Source: Archangium gephyra (GTDB taxonomy: Bacteria > Myxococcota > Myxococcia > Myxococcales > Myxococcaceae). From it: a stretch of DNA of 64,000 nucleotides. Below the pieces are notes generated by a model. That model was not told where the DNA came from. It saw nothing but the letters and a program-made list of their open reading frames with translations, and made no database searches. Shown here piece after piece: positions 55,017 through 63,517 of this stretch; positions within the stretch are counted from its first letter, which is position 1; each line of letters starts with the position of its first letter. A program made the position numbers and the translations under genes. The DNA is taken from the NCBI RefSeq assembly GCF_001027285.1, contig NZ_CP011509.1, positions 7,340,501-7,404,500 on the forward strand, read 5' to 3'.

Positions 55017-56168
55017 ATGGCCGCCCGGGAACCGACACGCCGCTCGCAGATCTCCGCCCGCACCGTCTGGACGGTGGGGCTCAACGCACTCGCCCTGGTG
55101 ACACTGGCGTACATGCTCATCCAGCTGCGCGCCGTCTTCGTGCTGCTGGCGGTGGCGCTGTTCGTCTCCCTGGCGATCGATCCACTGGTGCGCTGGTTCC
55201 AGCGGCGGGGGCTGACCCGAGGCTGGGGCGTGCTGGTGACGTTCCTGGGGCTGCTCGGAATCACGGGGCTGCTGGGAGCCACGTTGGTGCCCCTGGTGGT
55301 GCAGCAGGCGCGCAGTCTGGTGCGCTCCGCGCCCGGGCTGGTGAGCGAGGTCCGCACCTGGGAGTGGACGCGGTGGCTCGAGCAGCGCTTCGACCTGGAG
55401 CGCAAGGTGCAGGAGGCGCTGTCGCACCTGCCGGACGAGGTCGCCCAGTCCCTGCCGGGCGTGGTCTCCACCACGGTGAACGGCGTGCTCGTGTTCATCA
55501 CCGTGCTGACGCTCAGCCTCTTCGCCCTGCTCTTCGGGAAGGATCTCTACGAGCAGGCGCTGGGGTGGGTGCGTCCGGCGCGCAGGCCCGCCGTGCGCGA
55601 GCTGGTGAAGAACATGCACCGGGCGGTGAGCGGCTACCTGGCGGGCACGGCCCTCACGGTGACGCTGGGCGGGCTGTTCACGGCGCTGGGCACCTTCCTG
55701 CTGGGCGTGCCCTACTTCCTGGCGCTGGGGAGCCTCTACCTGGTGCTCGGCCTCATCCCGTACATCGGCAGCCTGCTCATGGCGCTGCTGGTCGCCTTCA
55801 CCACGCTGACGACGGTGGGCCTCAATAAGGCGCTGATTGCCCTGGGCCTCTTCCTCGTCTACCAGCAGGTGGAGGGCAACCTGATCCAACCGCTCGTCCA
55901 GCGCCACTCCATCCGGATGAATCCGCTGCTCATCTCGGTGGTGCTGCTCATGGGTGCCGGGCTGATGGGGCTGATCGGCGCGATGATCGCCCTGCCCCTG
56001 GCGGCGGCCCTCCAGGAGTTCCTCCGGGAGGTCCAGGAGGAGCAGCGCGAGCGGTGGGGCGATGAGCGCGAGACCGGAGCCCCCCTCTCCGAAGCCGCTC
56101 CGGCGCCACCGGAGCCCGAGGCCCGGGACCACGGCCCGCACGAGCCCATGGGCCCCGCGCCTCATTAG
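55017..56168 (+). CDS. AI-2E family transporter (permease)
   Basis: Predicted 383 residues with about seven or eight transmembrane segments in the arrangement of the AI-2E/PerM family: an N-terminal pair (about 18-60), one near 75-95, a large loop, then 155-175 and a cluster from about 210 to 340. Family landmarks include LGLIPYIGSLL and the QQVEGNLIQPLVQRHSIRMNPL segment. The last 45 residues are an acidic, Pro-rich tail. Substrates differ widely in this family and cannot be inferred. It starts 114 bases after the lipoprotein gene. Confidence 0.9.
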   Translation: MAAREPTRRSQISARTVWTVGLNALALVTLAYMLIQLRAVFVLLAVALFVSLAIDPLVRWFQRRGLTRGWGVLVTFLGLLGITGLLGATLVPLVVQQARSLVRSAPGLVSEVRTWEWTRWLEQRFDLERKVQEALSHLPDEVAQSLPGVVSTTVNGVLVFITVLTLSLFALLFGKDLYEQALGWVRPARRPAVRELVKNMHRAVSGYLAGTALTVTLGGLFTALGTFLLGVPYFLALGSLYLVLGLIPYIGSLLMALLVAFTTLTTVGLNKALIALGLFLVYQQVEGNLIQPLVQRHSIRMNPLLISVVLLMGAGLMGLIGAMIALPLAAALQEFLREVQEEQRERWGDERETGAPLSEAAPAPPEPEARDHGPHEPMGPAPH

Positions 56169-56195
56169 AGGCTACCCGGCGGAGGCTACCCGGCG
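56168..56195 (+). repeat. Tandem 14-base duplication
   Basis: GAGGCTACCCGGCG occurs twice in a row (56168-56181 and 56182-56195), between the stop of the transporter gene and inside the end of the convergent small gene. The second copy holds the TAG stop of that gene; the first copy carries another CTA in a different frame. It looks like a simple slippage event. Confidence 0.8.
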
Positions 56196-56494
56196 GAGGC
56201 GCCGGTGAGCTTCCGGGAGTGCTCCTGGAAGTCGGTCCAGGCCTGCTCCAACCGCGCCTGGGCCTGCTCCCAGCCGTCGTCGTCGGACTGCTCCAGCCCG
56301 GACAGCGACTGCCGGACGGTGTCCAGCGAGCGGCGCATCAGCTCGAACTCCTCCTGGGTGAGCCGCAGATCCTCGGCCGAGGTCCGCTGGAGCACGGCCT
56401 CCATCTGGCCGATCTGCGCGTCGATCTGCTGGAGCCCGGCCTCGTGCTTCTGGAAGGACTGCCTCTTCGGCTCGTGCGGCTCCTCGTTCTTCAT
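56186..56494 (-). CDS. Small coiled-coil-like protein
   Basis: Predicted 102 residues from ATG 56494, which has a strong ribosome site (GGAGGAGG, nine to ten bases upstream). The longer frame to 56545 lacks one and would enter the divergent arg control region. The sequence is almost all helix with heptad-like spacing (QQIDAQIGQMEAVLQRT, LDTVRQSLSGLEQ), acidic, without membrane segments. No family recognised; could be a small structural or regulatory coiled coil. Confidence 0.65.
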   Translation of the reverse strand: MKNEEPHEPKRQSFQKHEAGLQQIDAQIGQMEAVLQRTSAEDLRLTQEEFELMRRSLDTVRQSLSGLEQSDDDGWEQAQARLEQAWTDFQEHSRKLTGASAG

Positions 56495-56514
56495 GGCGGT
56501 GCCTCCTCCTTCGG

Positions 56515-56575
56515 GAATATGCATTTGCCGCTTGCTTGTATGCACCGTAGCGAATATTCATGCACACCCATGCAT
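56515..56575 (+). promoter_or_regulatory. Candidate ArgR operator upstream of argC
   Basis: ATGCA occurs four times, starting at 56519, 56540, 56560 and 56570, that is at steps of 21, 20 and 10 bases, so all lie on one face of the helix. Between them is the palindrome GAATATTC (56552-56559). ArgR hexamers typically bind paired boxes about 21 bases apart. A TTGCTT at 56532 and AATATT at 56553 could form a promoter, which the motifs overlap. argR itself is in this operon. Inference only. Confidence 0.45.
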
Positions 56576-57631
56576 AAGACGGCGATCGGCATCATTGGCG
56601 CGTCCGGCTACTCCGGCGTCGAGGCGACCCACATCCTGGCGGCCCACGAAAAGGTGGAGCTGCGCCTGGTGACGAGCGACAGGTGGCAGGGCGAGGCCGT
56701 GAGCCGCCGTCTGGGCACCATGGGAGCGGTGGGGCAGCTGAAGTACGCGCCATTGGACAAGAGTGCCGAGCTGGCCCGGGAATGCGAGGTGGTGCTGCTC
56801 GCCACGCCGGCCGAGTCCTCCCTGCAGCTGGTGCCGGGGCTGCTCGCCGCGGGCGTGCGGGTGATCGATCTGTCGGGCTCCTTCCGGCTGAGGAACCTCG
56901 CCAGCTATCCGGCCTTCTACAACTTCACGCACTCGGCGCCCGAGCTGCTGGAGCAGGCCGCCTATGGCCTGCCGGAGCTGTTCCGCGAGCGCATTCCCGG
57001 CGCGAAGCTCGTGGCCAACCCGGGCTGCTACGCCACCGCGTGCGCGCTGTCCGTGGCGCCGCTGTTGCGGGCGGGGCTGCTCGACGAGGGCTCCCTCATC
57101 TTCGATGCCGCCTCGGGCACCACGGGGGCGGGCCGCAAGGGCTCGGAGGACCTGAGCTTCAGCGAGGTGGACGAGGACTTCCGCGCCTACCGCGTGCTGC
57201 GCCACCAGCACACGCCGGAGATCGCCCAGACGCTCGCGGGCGTGGCGGGCCGCACCGTGCCCCTCACCTTCACCGCGCACCTGCTGCCGCTCAAGCGGGG
57301 CATCCTCGTCACCGCCTATGGGCGCCTGCGCCCGGGCGCCACCGCCGCCGAGGCCCGCGCCGCCCTGGAGCAGGCCTATGCCTCCTGCCCCTTCCTGACG
57401 GTGGAGGCCTCGCCGGACGCGGTGAACCTCAAGGGCGTGGTGGGCACCAACCGCTGCACGGTGGCCGTGGCCGCCGACACCACCGGCTACGATCCGGGCC
57501 GCGTGGTGGTGACGGCCGCGATCGACAACCTGGTGAAGGGGGCGGCCGGCCAGGCCGTCCAGAACCTCAACCTCATGATGGGGTGGGAGGAGACGCTCGG
57601 CCTCTCCACGCTGCGGGGTTTCAATCCGTGA
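56570..57631 (+). CDS. argC: N-acetyl-gamma-glutamyl-phosphate reductase
   Basis: Predicted 353 residues, full length for ArgC. It reduces N-acetylglutamyl phosphate to the semialdehyde with NADPH, the third step of arginine synthesis. The NADP-binding start IGIIGASGYSG, the catalytic Cys153 in NPGCYATA, and the active-site His in PLTFTAHLLPLKRG are visible. ATG 56570 is chosen because the protein then begins at the expected first strand. First gene of the arginine operon; its stop overlaps the next start as GTGA. Confidence 0.96.
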   Translation: MHKTAIGIIGASGYSGVEATHILAAHEKVELRLVTSDRWQGEAVSRRLGTMGAVGQLKYAPLDKSAELARECEVVLLATPAESSLQLVPGLLAAGVRVIDLSGSFRLRNLASYPAFYNFTHSAPELLEQAAYGLPELFRERIPGAKLVANPGCYATACALSVAPLLRAGLLDEGSLIFDAASGTTGAGRKGSEDLSFSEVDEDFRAYRVLRHQHTPEIAQTLAGVAGRTVPLTFTAHLLPLKRGILVTAYGRLRPGATAAEARAALEQAYASCPFLTVEASPDAVNLKGVVGTNRCTVAVAADTTGYDPGRVVVTAAIDNLVKGAAGQAVQNLNLMMGWEETLGLSTLRGFNP

Positions 57632-59706
57632 AGGTACCGCTCGGCTTCACCTTCTCCGGCGCCCACGCCGGCCTCAAGCCCCAGCGCAAGGACGTGGCGC
57701 TCGTCTACAGCGACACGCCCTGCTCCGCCGCGGGCTGCTTCACGGCCAACAAGGCCCGGGCCGCCCCGGTGCAGGATGCCGAGCCCCGCCTGCCCGCCTC
57801 GGGCATCCAGGCCGTGCTCGTCAACTCGGGCAACGCCAACGCCCTCACCGGCCCCGCCGGACAGCAGGCCGTGCGCACCCTGCGTGACGAGCTGGGCCGC
57901 GTCCTCTCCGTGCCGGCGTCCGCCGTGCTCACCGCCTCCACGGGCGTCATCGGCCATCCCCTGCCCGTGAACAAGGTGGTGACGGTGCTCGGCCCGCTCA
58001 AGGACGCCCTGCGCGCCGAGCCCGACACCGCCGCCGAGGCCATCATGACCACCGACACGCGCGCCAAGCAGGCGTGGCGCACGGTGAGCATTGGCGGCCG
58101 CAACGTGACGGTCTCCTCCATCTTCAAGGGCTCGGGGATGATGCACCCCTCGCTGGCCACGGTGATCGCCGTCATCACCACGGACTGCGCCATCCAGCCC
58201 GGCGTGCTGGCGGCCTCCCTGCGCGAGGCGGTGTCCACCACCTTCAACAGCCTGACGGTGGACGGGGACATGAGCCCCAACGACACCGTGTACGCGCTGG
58301 CCAACGGCCGGGCCGGCAACCCGTCCATCTCCGACCCCGGGCCGGAGCTGACGATCTTCACCGCCACGCTCTCGGACCTGTGCCTGGAGATGGCGCGGGA
58401 GATCGCCTCGGATGGCGAGGGCGCCACCAAGCTGCTGCAGGTGGAGGTGTCGGGCGCTCCGGACACCACCATCGCCCAGGACCTGGCGCGGGCCGTGGCC
58501 GGCTCCACGCTGGTGAAGGCCGCCGTCTTCGGGGCCGACCCCAACTGGGGCCGTGTGCTCGCCACGGTGGGCGCGCGCGCCGGCACCCAGGGCTACGCGG
58601 TGGACCCCTACTCGGCCCACGTCCGCATCCAGGGCATCTCCGTCTACCAGGGCGAGCCGAAGCCGTATGACCCGGCGCACCTCAAGGCGCGCATGCGCGA
58701 GCCCGAGGTCCGCATCGAGGTGTGCCTCACCGGCGGCGAGGGCTCCTCCGTGGCGTGGGGGTGCGATCTCTCGTACGACTACGTGAAGATCAACGCGGAC
58801 TACACCTCGCTCATCGTCCCGAGGCCCGATGGCGGCGTGGGCCGGGATGATCGGCTGGCCAACTACAGCCCCGCGTTCAAGACGACGCTGCTCGTCGAGG
58901 CGCTCTCGTACATCTCCCGCTTCCGGGGCAAGCGCTGCGTCATCCGCTACGGCGGCGCGGCCATGGTGAAGGAGTCCCTCAAGCAGGCCTTCTGCCGGGA
59001 CATCGAGCTGCTGCGCTCGGCGGGCCTGCAGCCCATCATCGTGCACGGTGGCGGGCCAGAGCTCACGCGCACGCTGGACAAGCTCGGCCTGCGCCAGGAG
59101 GACGGTCTCATCACCGACGCCTCGGGTCTCAAGGTGGTGGAGATGGTGCTGTCCGGCTCCGTCAACTCGGAGCTCGTCACCATCCTCAACAACATGGGGG
59201 ACCGGGCGGTGGGCCTGTCCGGCAAGGACGGCGCGCTGCTGCGGGCCCGGCGGATTCCGGTGGAGGACGGCCGCTCCAAGGAGCACGTGGGCGAGGTGAC
59301 GCGCGTCAACCACGAGTTCCTGGAGATGCTGCTGGGCCAGGGCTACGTGCCCATCATCTCCCCGGTGGGGCTGGGCGAGGACGGACAGACGTATGACCTG
59401 GGCTCGGACGCGGTGGCGGCCGAGGTGGCCAGCGCCCTCAAGGCCCACAAGCTCGTCTACCTGCACGACGCGCCGGGCATCCTCCGAGGCGAGGAGCTCT
59501 TCAACGAGCTGACGGCCGCGCAACTGGAGGCGCACCTCGCGGCGGGCGCGTTCGCCGGCAGCATGCAGACGCGGGCGAAGATGACCCTGAAGGCCCTGAG
59601 CGGCGGCGCCGTGGAGCGCGTGCACGTCATCGACGGGCGCGTCCCGCACAGCCTCATCGCCGAGCTCTTCACCGACAAGGGCGTCGGGACGCTCGTCACC
59701 CGTTGA
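57628..59706 (+). CDS. argJB: Fused ArgJ-ArgB: ornithine acetyltransferase and acetylglutamate kinase
   Basis: One continuous frame of 692 residues. Residues 1-395 are ArgJ, which moves acetyl from N-acetylornithine to glutamate; it has VNSGNAN, the self-cleavage site in KGSGMMHPSLAT (Ala177-Thr178), GADPNWGR and the usual ending DYVKINADYTS. Residues about 410-692 are ArgB-like: ALSYISRFRGK, VHGGGPE, VVEMVLSG, GKDGALLRA, HVIDGRVPHSL. No stop lies between the parts, though a GTG at 58837 could allow internal initiation. Both lysines normally essential in ArgB are Arg here (440 in VIRYGGAAM, 649 in SMQTRAK). GTG 57628 overlaps the argC stop. Confidence 0.9.
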   Translation: MKVPLGFTFSGAHAGLKPQRKDVALVYSDTPCSAAGCFTANKARAAPVQDAEPRLPASGIQAVLVNSGNANALTGPAGQQAVRTLRDELGRVLSVPASAVLTASTGVIGHPLPVNKVVTVLGPLKDALRAEPDTAAEAIMTTDTRAKQAWRTVSIGGRNVTVSSIFKGSGMMHPSLATVIAVITTDCAIQPGVLAASLREAVSTTFNSLTVDGDMSPNDTVYALANGRAGNPSISDPGPELTIFTATLSDLCLEMAREIASDGEGATKLLQVEVSGAPDTTIAQDLARAVAGSTLVKAAVFGADPNWGRVLATVGARAGTQGYAVDPYSAHVRIQGISVYQGEPKPYDPAHLKARMREPEVRIEVCLTGGEGSSVAWGCDLSYDYVKINADYTSLIVPRPDGGVGRDDRLANYSPAFKTTLLVEALSYISRFRGKRCVIRYGGAAMVKESLKQAFCRDIELLRSAGLQPIIVHGGGPELTRTLDKLGLRQEDGLITDASGLKVVEMVLSGSVNSELVTILNNMGDRAVGLSGKDGALLRARRIPVEDGRSKEHVGEVTRVNHEFLEMLLGQGYVPIISPVGLGEDGQTYDLGSDAVAAEVASALKAHKLVYLHDAPGILRGEELFNELTAAQLEAHLAAGAFAGSMQTRAKMTLKALSGGAVERVHVIDGRVPHSLIAELFTDKGVGTLVTR

Positions 59707-59715
59707 GGCACGGCC

Positions 59716-60216
59716 ATGAGGACCTCGAACGTGAGTCCCCTTCGGAGCAACGGAGACAAGGCGGCGCGGCAGGAGGCCATCCGCCGCATCATCCGCACCC
59801 ACGCCGTGTCCACCCAGGACGAGCTGGGGCAACTGCTGACCCGCGAGGGCTTCGACGTCACCCAGGCCACGCTGTCGAGGGACCTGGCCCAGCTCGGTGC
59901 CATGCGCGTGTCGCTGCCCCAGGGCGGCACGGTGTACGGGCTGGAGGAGGCCCCACCGCCCTCGGGCGAGGACCGGCTGCGGGAGCTGGCGGAGATGGTC
60001 CTCTCGGTGGAGGACAACGAGATGTTGGTGGTGGTCCGCACCCGCCCGGGCTCCGCGCCCCTGGTGGCGTCGGCCATCGATCAGGCCCGGCTGCCCGAGA
60101 ACCTGGGAACCATCGCCGGAGATGACACCATCTTCGTCGCCCCGGCCCGCGGCAAGTCCACCCGCACACTGAACCGGAAGTTGAAGTCCCTCTTTGGAAA
60201 GGAAGACACCCCGTGA
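59716..60216 (+). CDS. argR: Arginine repressor
   Basis: Predicted 166 residues, the usual ArgR length. The N-terminal winged helix shows STQDELGQLLTREGFDVTQATLSRDLAQL with the family Ser-Arg pair, and the C-terminal hexamerisation and arginine-binding part shows GSAPLVASAID and TIAGDDTIFVAP with the ligand-binding Asp pair. It binds DNA when arginine is high. Encoded inside the operon it most likely controls, so it should be autoregulated. A ten-base gap separates it from the argJB stop; its own stop overlaps argH as GTGA. Confidence 0.95.
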   Translation: MRTSNVSPLRSNGDKAARQEAIRRIIRTHAVSTQDELGQLLTREGFDVTQATLSRDLAQLGAMRVSLPQGGTVYGLEEAPPPSGEDRLRELAEMVLSVEDNEMLVVVRTRPGSAPLVASAIDQARLPENLGTIAGDDTIFVAPARGKSTRTLNRKLKSLFGKEDTP

Positions 60217-61658
60217 CGATTGCCAAGACGGCCGCCTCCGGCGGGCCCGGCCTCCACCCGGAGGTGCTGGCATTCACCAGCTCGCTGGCGCTCGACAAGG
60301 CGCTGCTCACCGAGGATCTGGTGGGAAGCATCGCCCACCTCACCATGCTGTCGCGCACCCGGCTCATCCCCTCGGAGGACGCGCGCGCCATCCGGGAGCA
60401 GCTCGTGGCCATCTGGAAGGCCGCGCGGGCCGGCACGCTCGTCCTGGCGGACGAGGAGGACGTGCACATGGCCGTGGAGGCGGAGCTCACCCGCGTCCTC
60501 GGGGAGCGCGCGGGCCTCTTGCACACGGCGCGCTCGCGCAATGATCAGGTGGCGTTGGACCTGCGCCTGCACGTGCGCGAGAAGGTGGCCGAGGCGCTCG
60601 GCGTGCTGGCGAAGCTGCTGGACGCACTGGCCGCCCGGGCCGAGGCGGAGCGCGACACGCTGCTCCCCTCGTACACGCACCGGCAGCGGGCACAGCCCAT
60701 CTCGCTGGCGTACCAGCTGTGCGGGTACGGGGCCATGTTCACCCGGGACGTGGACGCGCTCGGCTTCGTGCTGGAGCAGGTGGCCTCGCTGCCGCTGGGC
60801 GTGGGCGCCATTGGCGGCACGTCGCTGCCCATCGACCGGGAGGTGACGCGCGAGCTGCTGCGCTTCCCCCGCCTGACGATGAACGGGCTGGACACGGTGG
60901 GAGACCGGGACTTCGCGATGGACTTCGCGTACGCGGCCATGCGCTCGCTGCTGCACGCGAGCCGGGTGGCCACGGACTTCTACGACTTCGCCTCGCCCGA
61001 GTTCGGCTTCGTGAAGCTGGACGGGGAGATCGCCTGCGGCTCGAGCATGATGCCGCAGAAGCGCAACCCGGACGTCTTCGAGCTGATCCGCGGCAAGTCC
61101 GGGCGGGCGGTGGGCAACCTGAACACGCTGGCGGTGCTGGTGAAGGGCTTGCCGGGCGGGTACAGCCGGGACCTGCAGGAGGACCGGCAGGTGCTGCTGG
61201 AGACGGGGCCGCTGCTGACGAGCGTGCTGTCCATGCTGAACCTGGCGCTGGGCAAGGTGCACTTCGACAAGGAGCGCTGCTTCGCGGCGGTGGAGTCGGA
61301 CTACATGCAGGCGACGGACGTGGCCGAGGCGCTGGCGATGAAGGGGATTCCCTTCCGTACGGCGTACAAGGCGACGGGGGCGCTGGTGCGGGCGTGCCAG
61401 GAGCGTGGATTGCCGCTGGCCAAGGTGACGCTGGAGCTGGCACAGTCGGTGGACCCGCGCTTCGACGCCGAGGTGCTGAAGAGCGCGGATCCGCGGCGCG
61501 CGGTGGAGCGCAAGGCCAACGCCGGAGGGACCGGACCGGCGTCGGTGGAGAAGCAGATTGCCGGGCTGAAGTCCCATGCGGCACGGGCGCGGGAGATGGC
61601 GGATGCCATTCCCCGGCTCGCGGCCATTTTCGACTCCCTGCAGGAGGCAGCACTGTGA
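60213..61658 (+). CDS. argH: Argininosuccinate lyase
   Basis: Predicted 481 residues, slightly above the usual length of about 460. It splits argininosuccinate into arginine and fumarate, the last step of the pathway. The superfamily signature GSSMMPQKRNPD with the catalytic Ser is near residue 277, and TARSRNDQVALD-type and THRQRAQPIS segments are present near 108 and 153. The start is GTG 60213, coupled to argR by a four-base overlap. argG, whose product supplies the substrate, is not in the window. Confidence 0.96.
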   Translation: MTIAKTAASGGPGLHPEVLAFTSSLALDKALLTEDLVGSIAHLTMLSRTRLIPSEDARAIREQLVAIWKAARAGTLVLADEEDVHMAVEAELTRVLGERAGLLHTARSRNDQVALDLRLHVREKVAEALGVLAKLLDALAARAEAERDTLLPSYTHRQRAQPISLAYQLCGYGAMFTRDVDALGFVLEQVASLPLGVGAIGGTSLPIDREVTRELLRFPRLTMNGLDTVGDRDFAMDFAYAAMRSLLHASRVATDFYDFASPEFGFVKLDGEIACGSSMMPQKRNPDVFELIRGKSGRAVGNLNTLAVLVKGLPGGYSRDLQEDRQVLLETGPLLTSVLSMLNLALGKVHFDKERCFAAVESDYMQATDVAEALAMKGIPFRTAYKATGALVRACQERGLPLAKVTLELAQSVDPRFDAEVLKSADPRRAVERKANAGGTGPASVEKQIAGLKSHAARAREMADAIPRLAAIFDSLQEAAL

Positions 61659-62560
61659 AGCGCGATTTCCTGACCCTGGCCGACCGCACCGAGGCCGAGT
61701 ACCGCGCCCTGTTCGATCGGGCCCACGCGCTCAAGGCGAGCCGCAAGCGCAAGGAAGTGGTGAAGACGCTGGAGGGGCGGCACCTGGTGCTGGTGTTCGA
61801 GAAGGCCTCGACGCGCACGCACCTGTCCTTCGAGGCGGCGATGTACCAGCTGGGCGGCACGGTCTCGACGATCACCGCGGGCAGCAGCCAGATCGCCCGG
61901 GGCGAGACGATCGAGGACACGGCACGGGTCATCTCCGGCTACGCGGACTGCATCATGTTCCGCACCTTCGGGGATGACCGGCTGACGGCGTTCGCGAAGG
62001 CGTCGCGGGTGCCGGTGATCAACGGCCTGTCCGAGGGCGGCCACCCGGTGCAGATCGCGACGGATCTGTTCACGGTGGAGGAGCGGCTGGGGAGCGTGAA
62101 GGGGAAGACGATCGCGTTCGTGGGCGACTGCGCGAGCAACATGGGCCTGTCGTTCGTGGAGGCGACGGGCATCTTCGGGTTCAACCTGCGGCTGGGGTGC
62201 CCCGACGGTTACCGTCCGCCCGCGGCGGTGCTGGCCGCGGCGGGAGCGCGCGTGCACGTGACGGCGGACGCGGTCGAGGCGGTGCGGGGGGCGGACGTGG
62301 TGGTGACGGACGTGTGGACGAGCATGGGCCAGGAGGTCGAGTCGGCGAAGCGCAAGAAGGACTTGCACGACTACCAGCTCAACGAGGCGCTGCTGGCGAA
62401 GGCGAACAAGGGCGCCATCGTGCTGCACTGCCTGCCGGCGCACCGGGGCGAGGAGATCACCGACGGCGTCGTGGACGGGGCGCAGTCGGCGGTCTGGGAC
62501 GAGGCGGAGAACCGGATGCACGTCCAGAAGGCCCTGCTGGAGCAGCTCATCCTGGGCTGA
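61655..62560 (+). CDS. argF: Ornithine carbamoyltransferase
   Basis: Predicted 301 residues. It joins ornithine and carbamoyl phosphate to citrulline. STRTHLSFE (carbamoyl phosphate site) near residue 53, the FRTFGDDRL segment, GDCASNMGLS and the ornithine-site HCLPAHRGEE are all seen. GTG 61655 overlaps the argH stop as GTGA and has AGGAGG upstream. Last gene of the operon; a perfect hairpin follows at 62572-62592. Confidence 0.96.
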   Translation: MKRDFLTLADRTEAEYRALFDRAHALKASRKRKEVVKTLEGRHLVLVFEKASTRTHLSFEAAMYQLGGTVSTITAGSSQIARGETIEDTARVISGYADCIMFRTFGDDRLTAFAKASRVPVINGLSEGGHPVQIATDLFTVEERLGSVKGKTIAFVGDCASNMGLSFVEATGIFGFNLRLGCPDGYRPPAAVLAAAGARVHVTADAVEAVRGADVVVTDVWTSMGQEVESAKRKKDLHDYQLNEALLAKANKGAIVLHCLPAHRGEEITDGVVDGAQSAVWDEAENRMHVQKALLEQLILG

Positions 62561-62570
62561 GACGCAGCTC

Positions 62571-62622
62571 TCCCTCTCCCCTCGGGAGAGGGGCGGGGTG
62601 AGGGTATCTCGGTTCCCGGGTT
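62571..62622 (-). repeat. REP-like element, intergenic copy after argF
   Basis: Read on the minus strand this starts AACCCGGGAACCG and continues CCCTCACCCCG, then CCCTCTCCC, matching the two copies inside the NRPS gene at most positions. On the plus strand it forms the perfect hairpin CCCTCTCCC-CTC-GGGAGAGGG (62572-62592), 11 bases after the argF stop. It could end transcription of the arg operon, although no T-run follows. Confidence 0.85.
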
Positions 62623-62731
62623 CCCCACCCCCGCTGTTCCGTATCCCGAGCCCCGAGCGGACAACCGAGCTCCCCGATCCATCCGTGGCCCTCGCGTTGC
62701 CCGCCGCGCTCCCCCACCCCAGCCTTGAGGG

Positions 62732-63469
62732 ATGACAGCGCGCTCACGCCGCACGGTGCTTCGCACCTGCGCGTCGACCCTGCTGGCGAGCGGGCTTCCG
62801 GGCGCGGAACGGAGACAGCGGATGCTCACGGTATTCACCTTTGGCGATTCGGTTCTCGATTGTGGTCACTACAACCGGTACGGCGTCTCACCCGGCGAGC
62901 TGCTGGTGCGCAACCGGGACGACCTCTTCCTGGAGTTCCGCGGCCAGGATCTGAGCGCCTTCGGGGGTGGGCGGCTCGAACAGCTCGCGCAGGATGGAGG
63001 GACGGTGAACTCCCTTCCGAGACAGCTGCGCGGGGTGAAGAGCCACGGGCCGTCGGTGGCGCTCGTCTCGGTGGGCGGCAATGATCTGCTCCAGGGCCTG
63101 CTGGTGGACCCGGGCCCGGGCTTCGAGGAGTTCCGGCGCAAGCTCTCCGACTTCCTCACGGCGCTGCCCATCCGCCCGGTGCTCATCGCGAACGTGTACG
63201 ATCCCACGATGGGCAATGACCGGGACAACTTCACCGGCGTCCCGGTGGAGCGGGCTCGCGGGAACCACCGGCGGCTGAACGAGCTCATCGCCAGGCTCGC
63301 GGCCGAGCACGGCACCCTCATCGACCTGCACGGGCACTTCCTCGGGGGCGAGGCCTCGTGGTTCACCTCCACCATCGAGCCCAGCCTGCGCGGCGCCTCC
63401 GAGGTACGGCGCTGCTACTGGAAGGAGCTGGTGAAGCACCTCCCCACCCGGGCCGAAGCCGCGCCCTGA
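62732..63469 (+). CDS. SGNH/GDSL-type hydrolase, probably exported
   Basis: Predicted 245 residues, an esterase or lipase of the SGNH fold. FTFGDSVLD carries the nucleophile Ser40 and GGND near residue 115 the oxyanion block. The last block, where DxxH is usual, reads FTSTIEPSLRGASEVRR, so the catalytic His is not at its normal place. The N-terminus has a twin-arginine motif (SRRTVLRT) and a hydrophobic stretch, suggesting Tat export; the second Met (residue 31) would remove it. Substrate unknown. Confidence 0.8.
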   Translation: MTARSRRTVLRTCASTLLASGLPGAERRQRMLTVFTFGDSVLDCGHYNRYGVSPGELLVRNRDDLFLEFRGQDLSAFGGGRLEQLAQDGGTVNSLPRQLRGVKSHGPSVALVSVGGNDLLQGLLVDPGPGFEEFRRKLSDFLTALPIRPVLIANVYDPTMGNDRDNFTGVPVERARGNHRRLNELIARLAAEHGTLIDLHGHFLGGEASWFTSTIEPSLRGASEVRRCYWKELVKHLPTRAEAAP

Positions 63470-63517
63470 CGCTTCACTTGTTGCCATGGGGCCGGACTCC
63501 GAGGAGAGTCACCGGTC

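Noticed and set aside
58800-58860. Frameshift or missed stop between argJ and argB
   Set aside because: The frame is continuous, codon use does not change, and both domains are in the same frame with no indel sign; a true fusion is the simpler reading.
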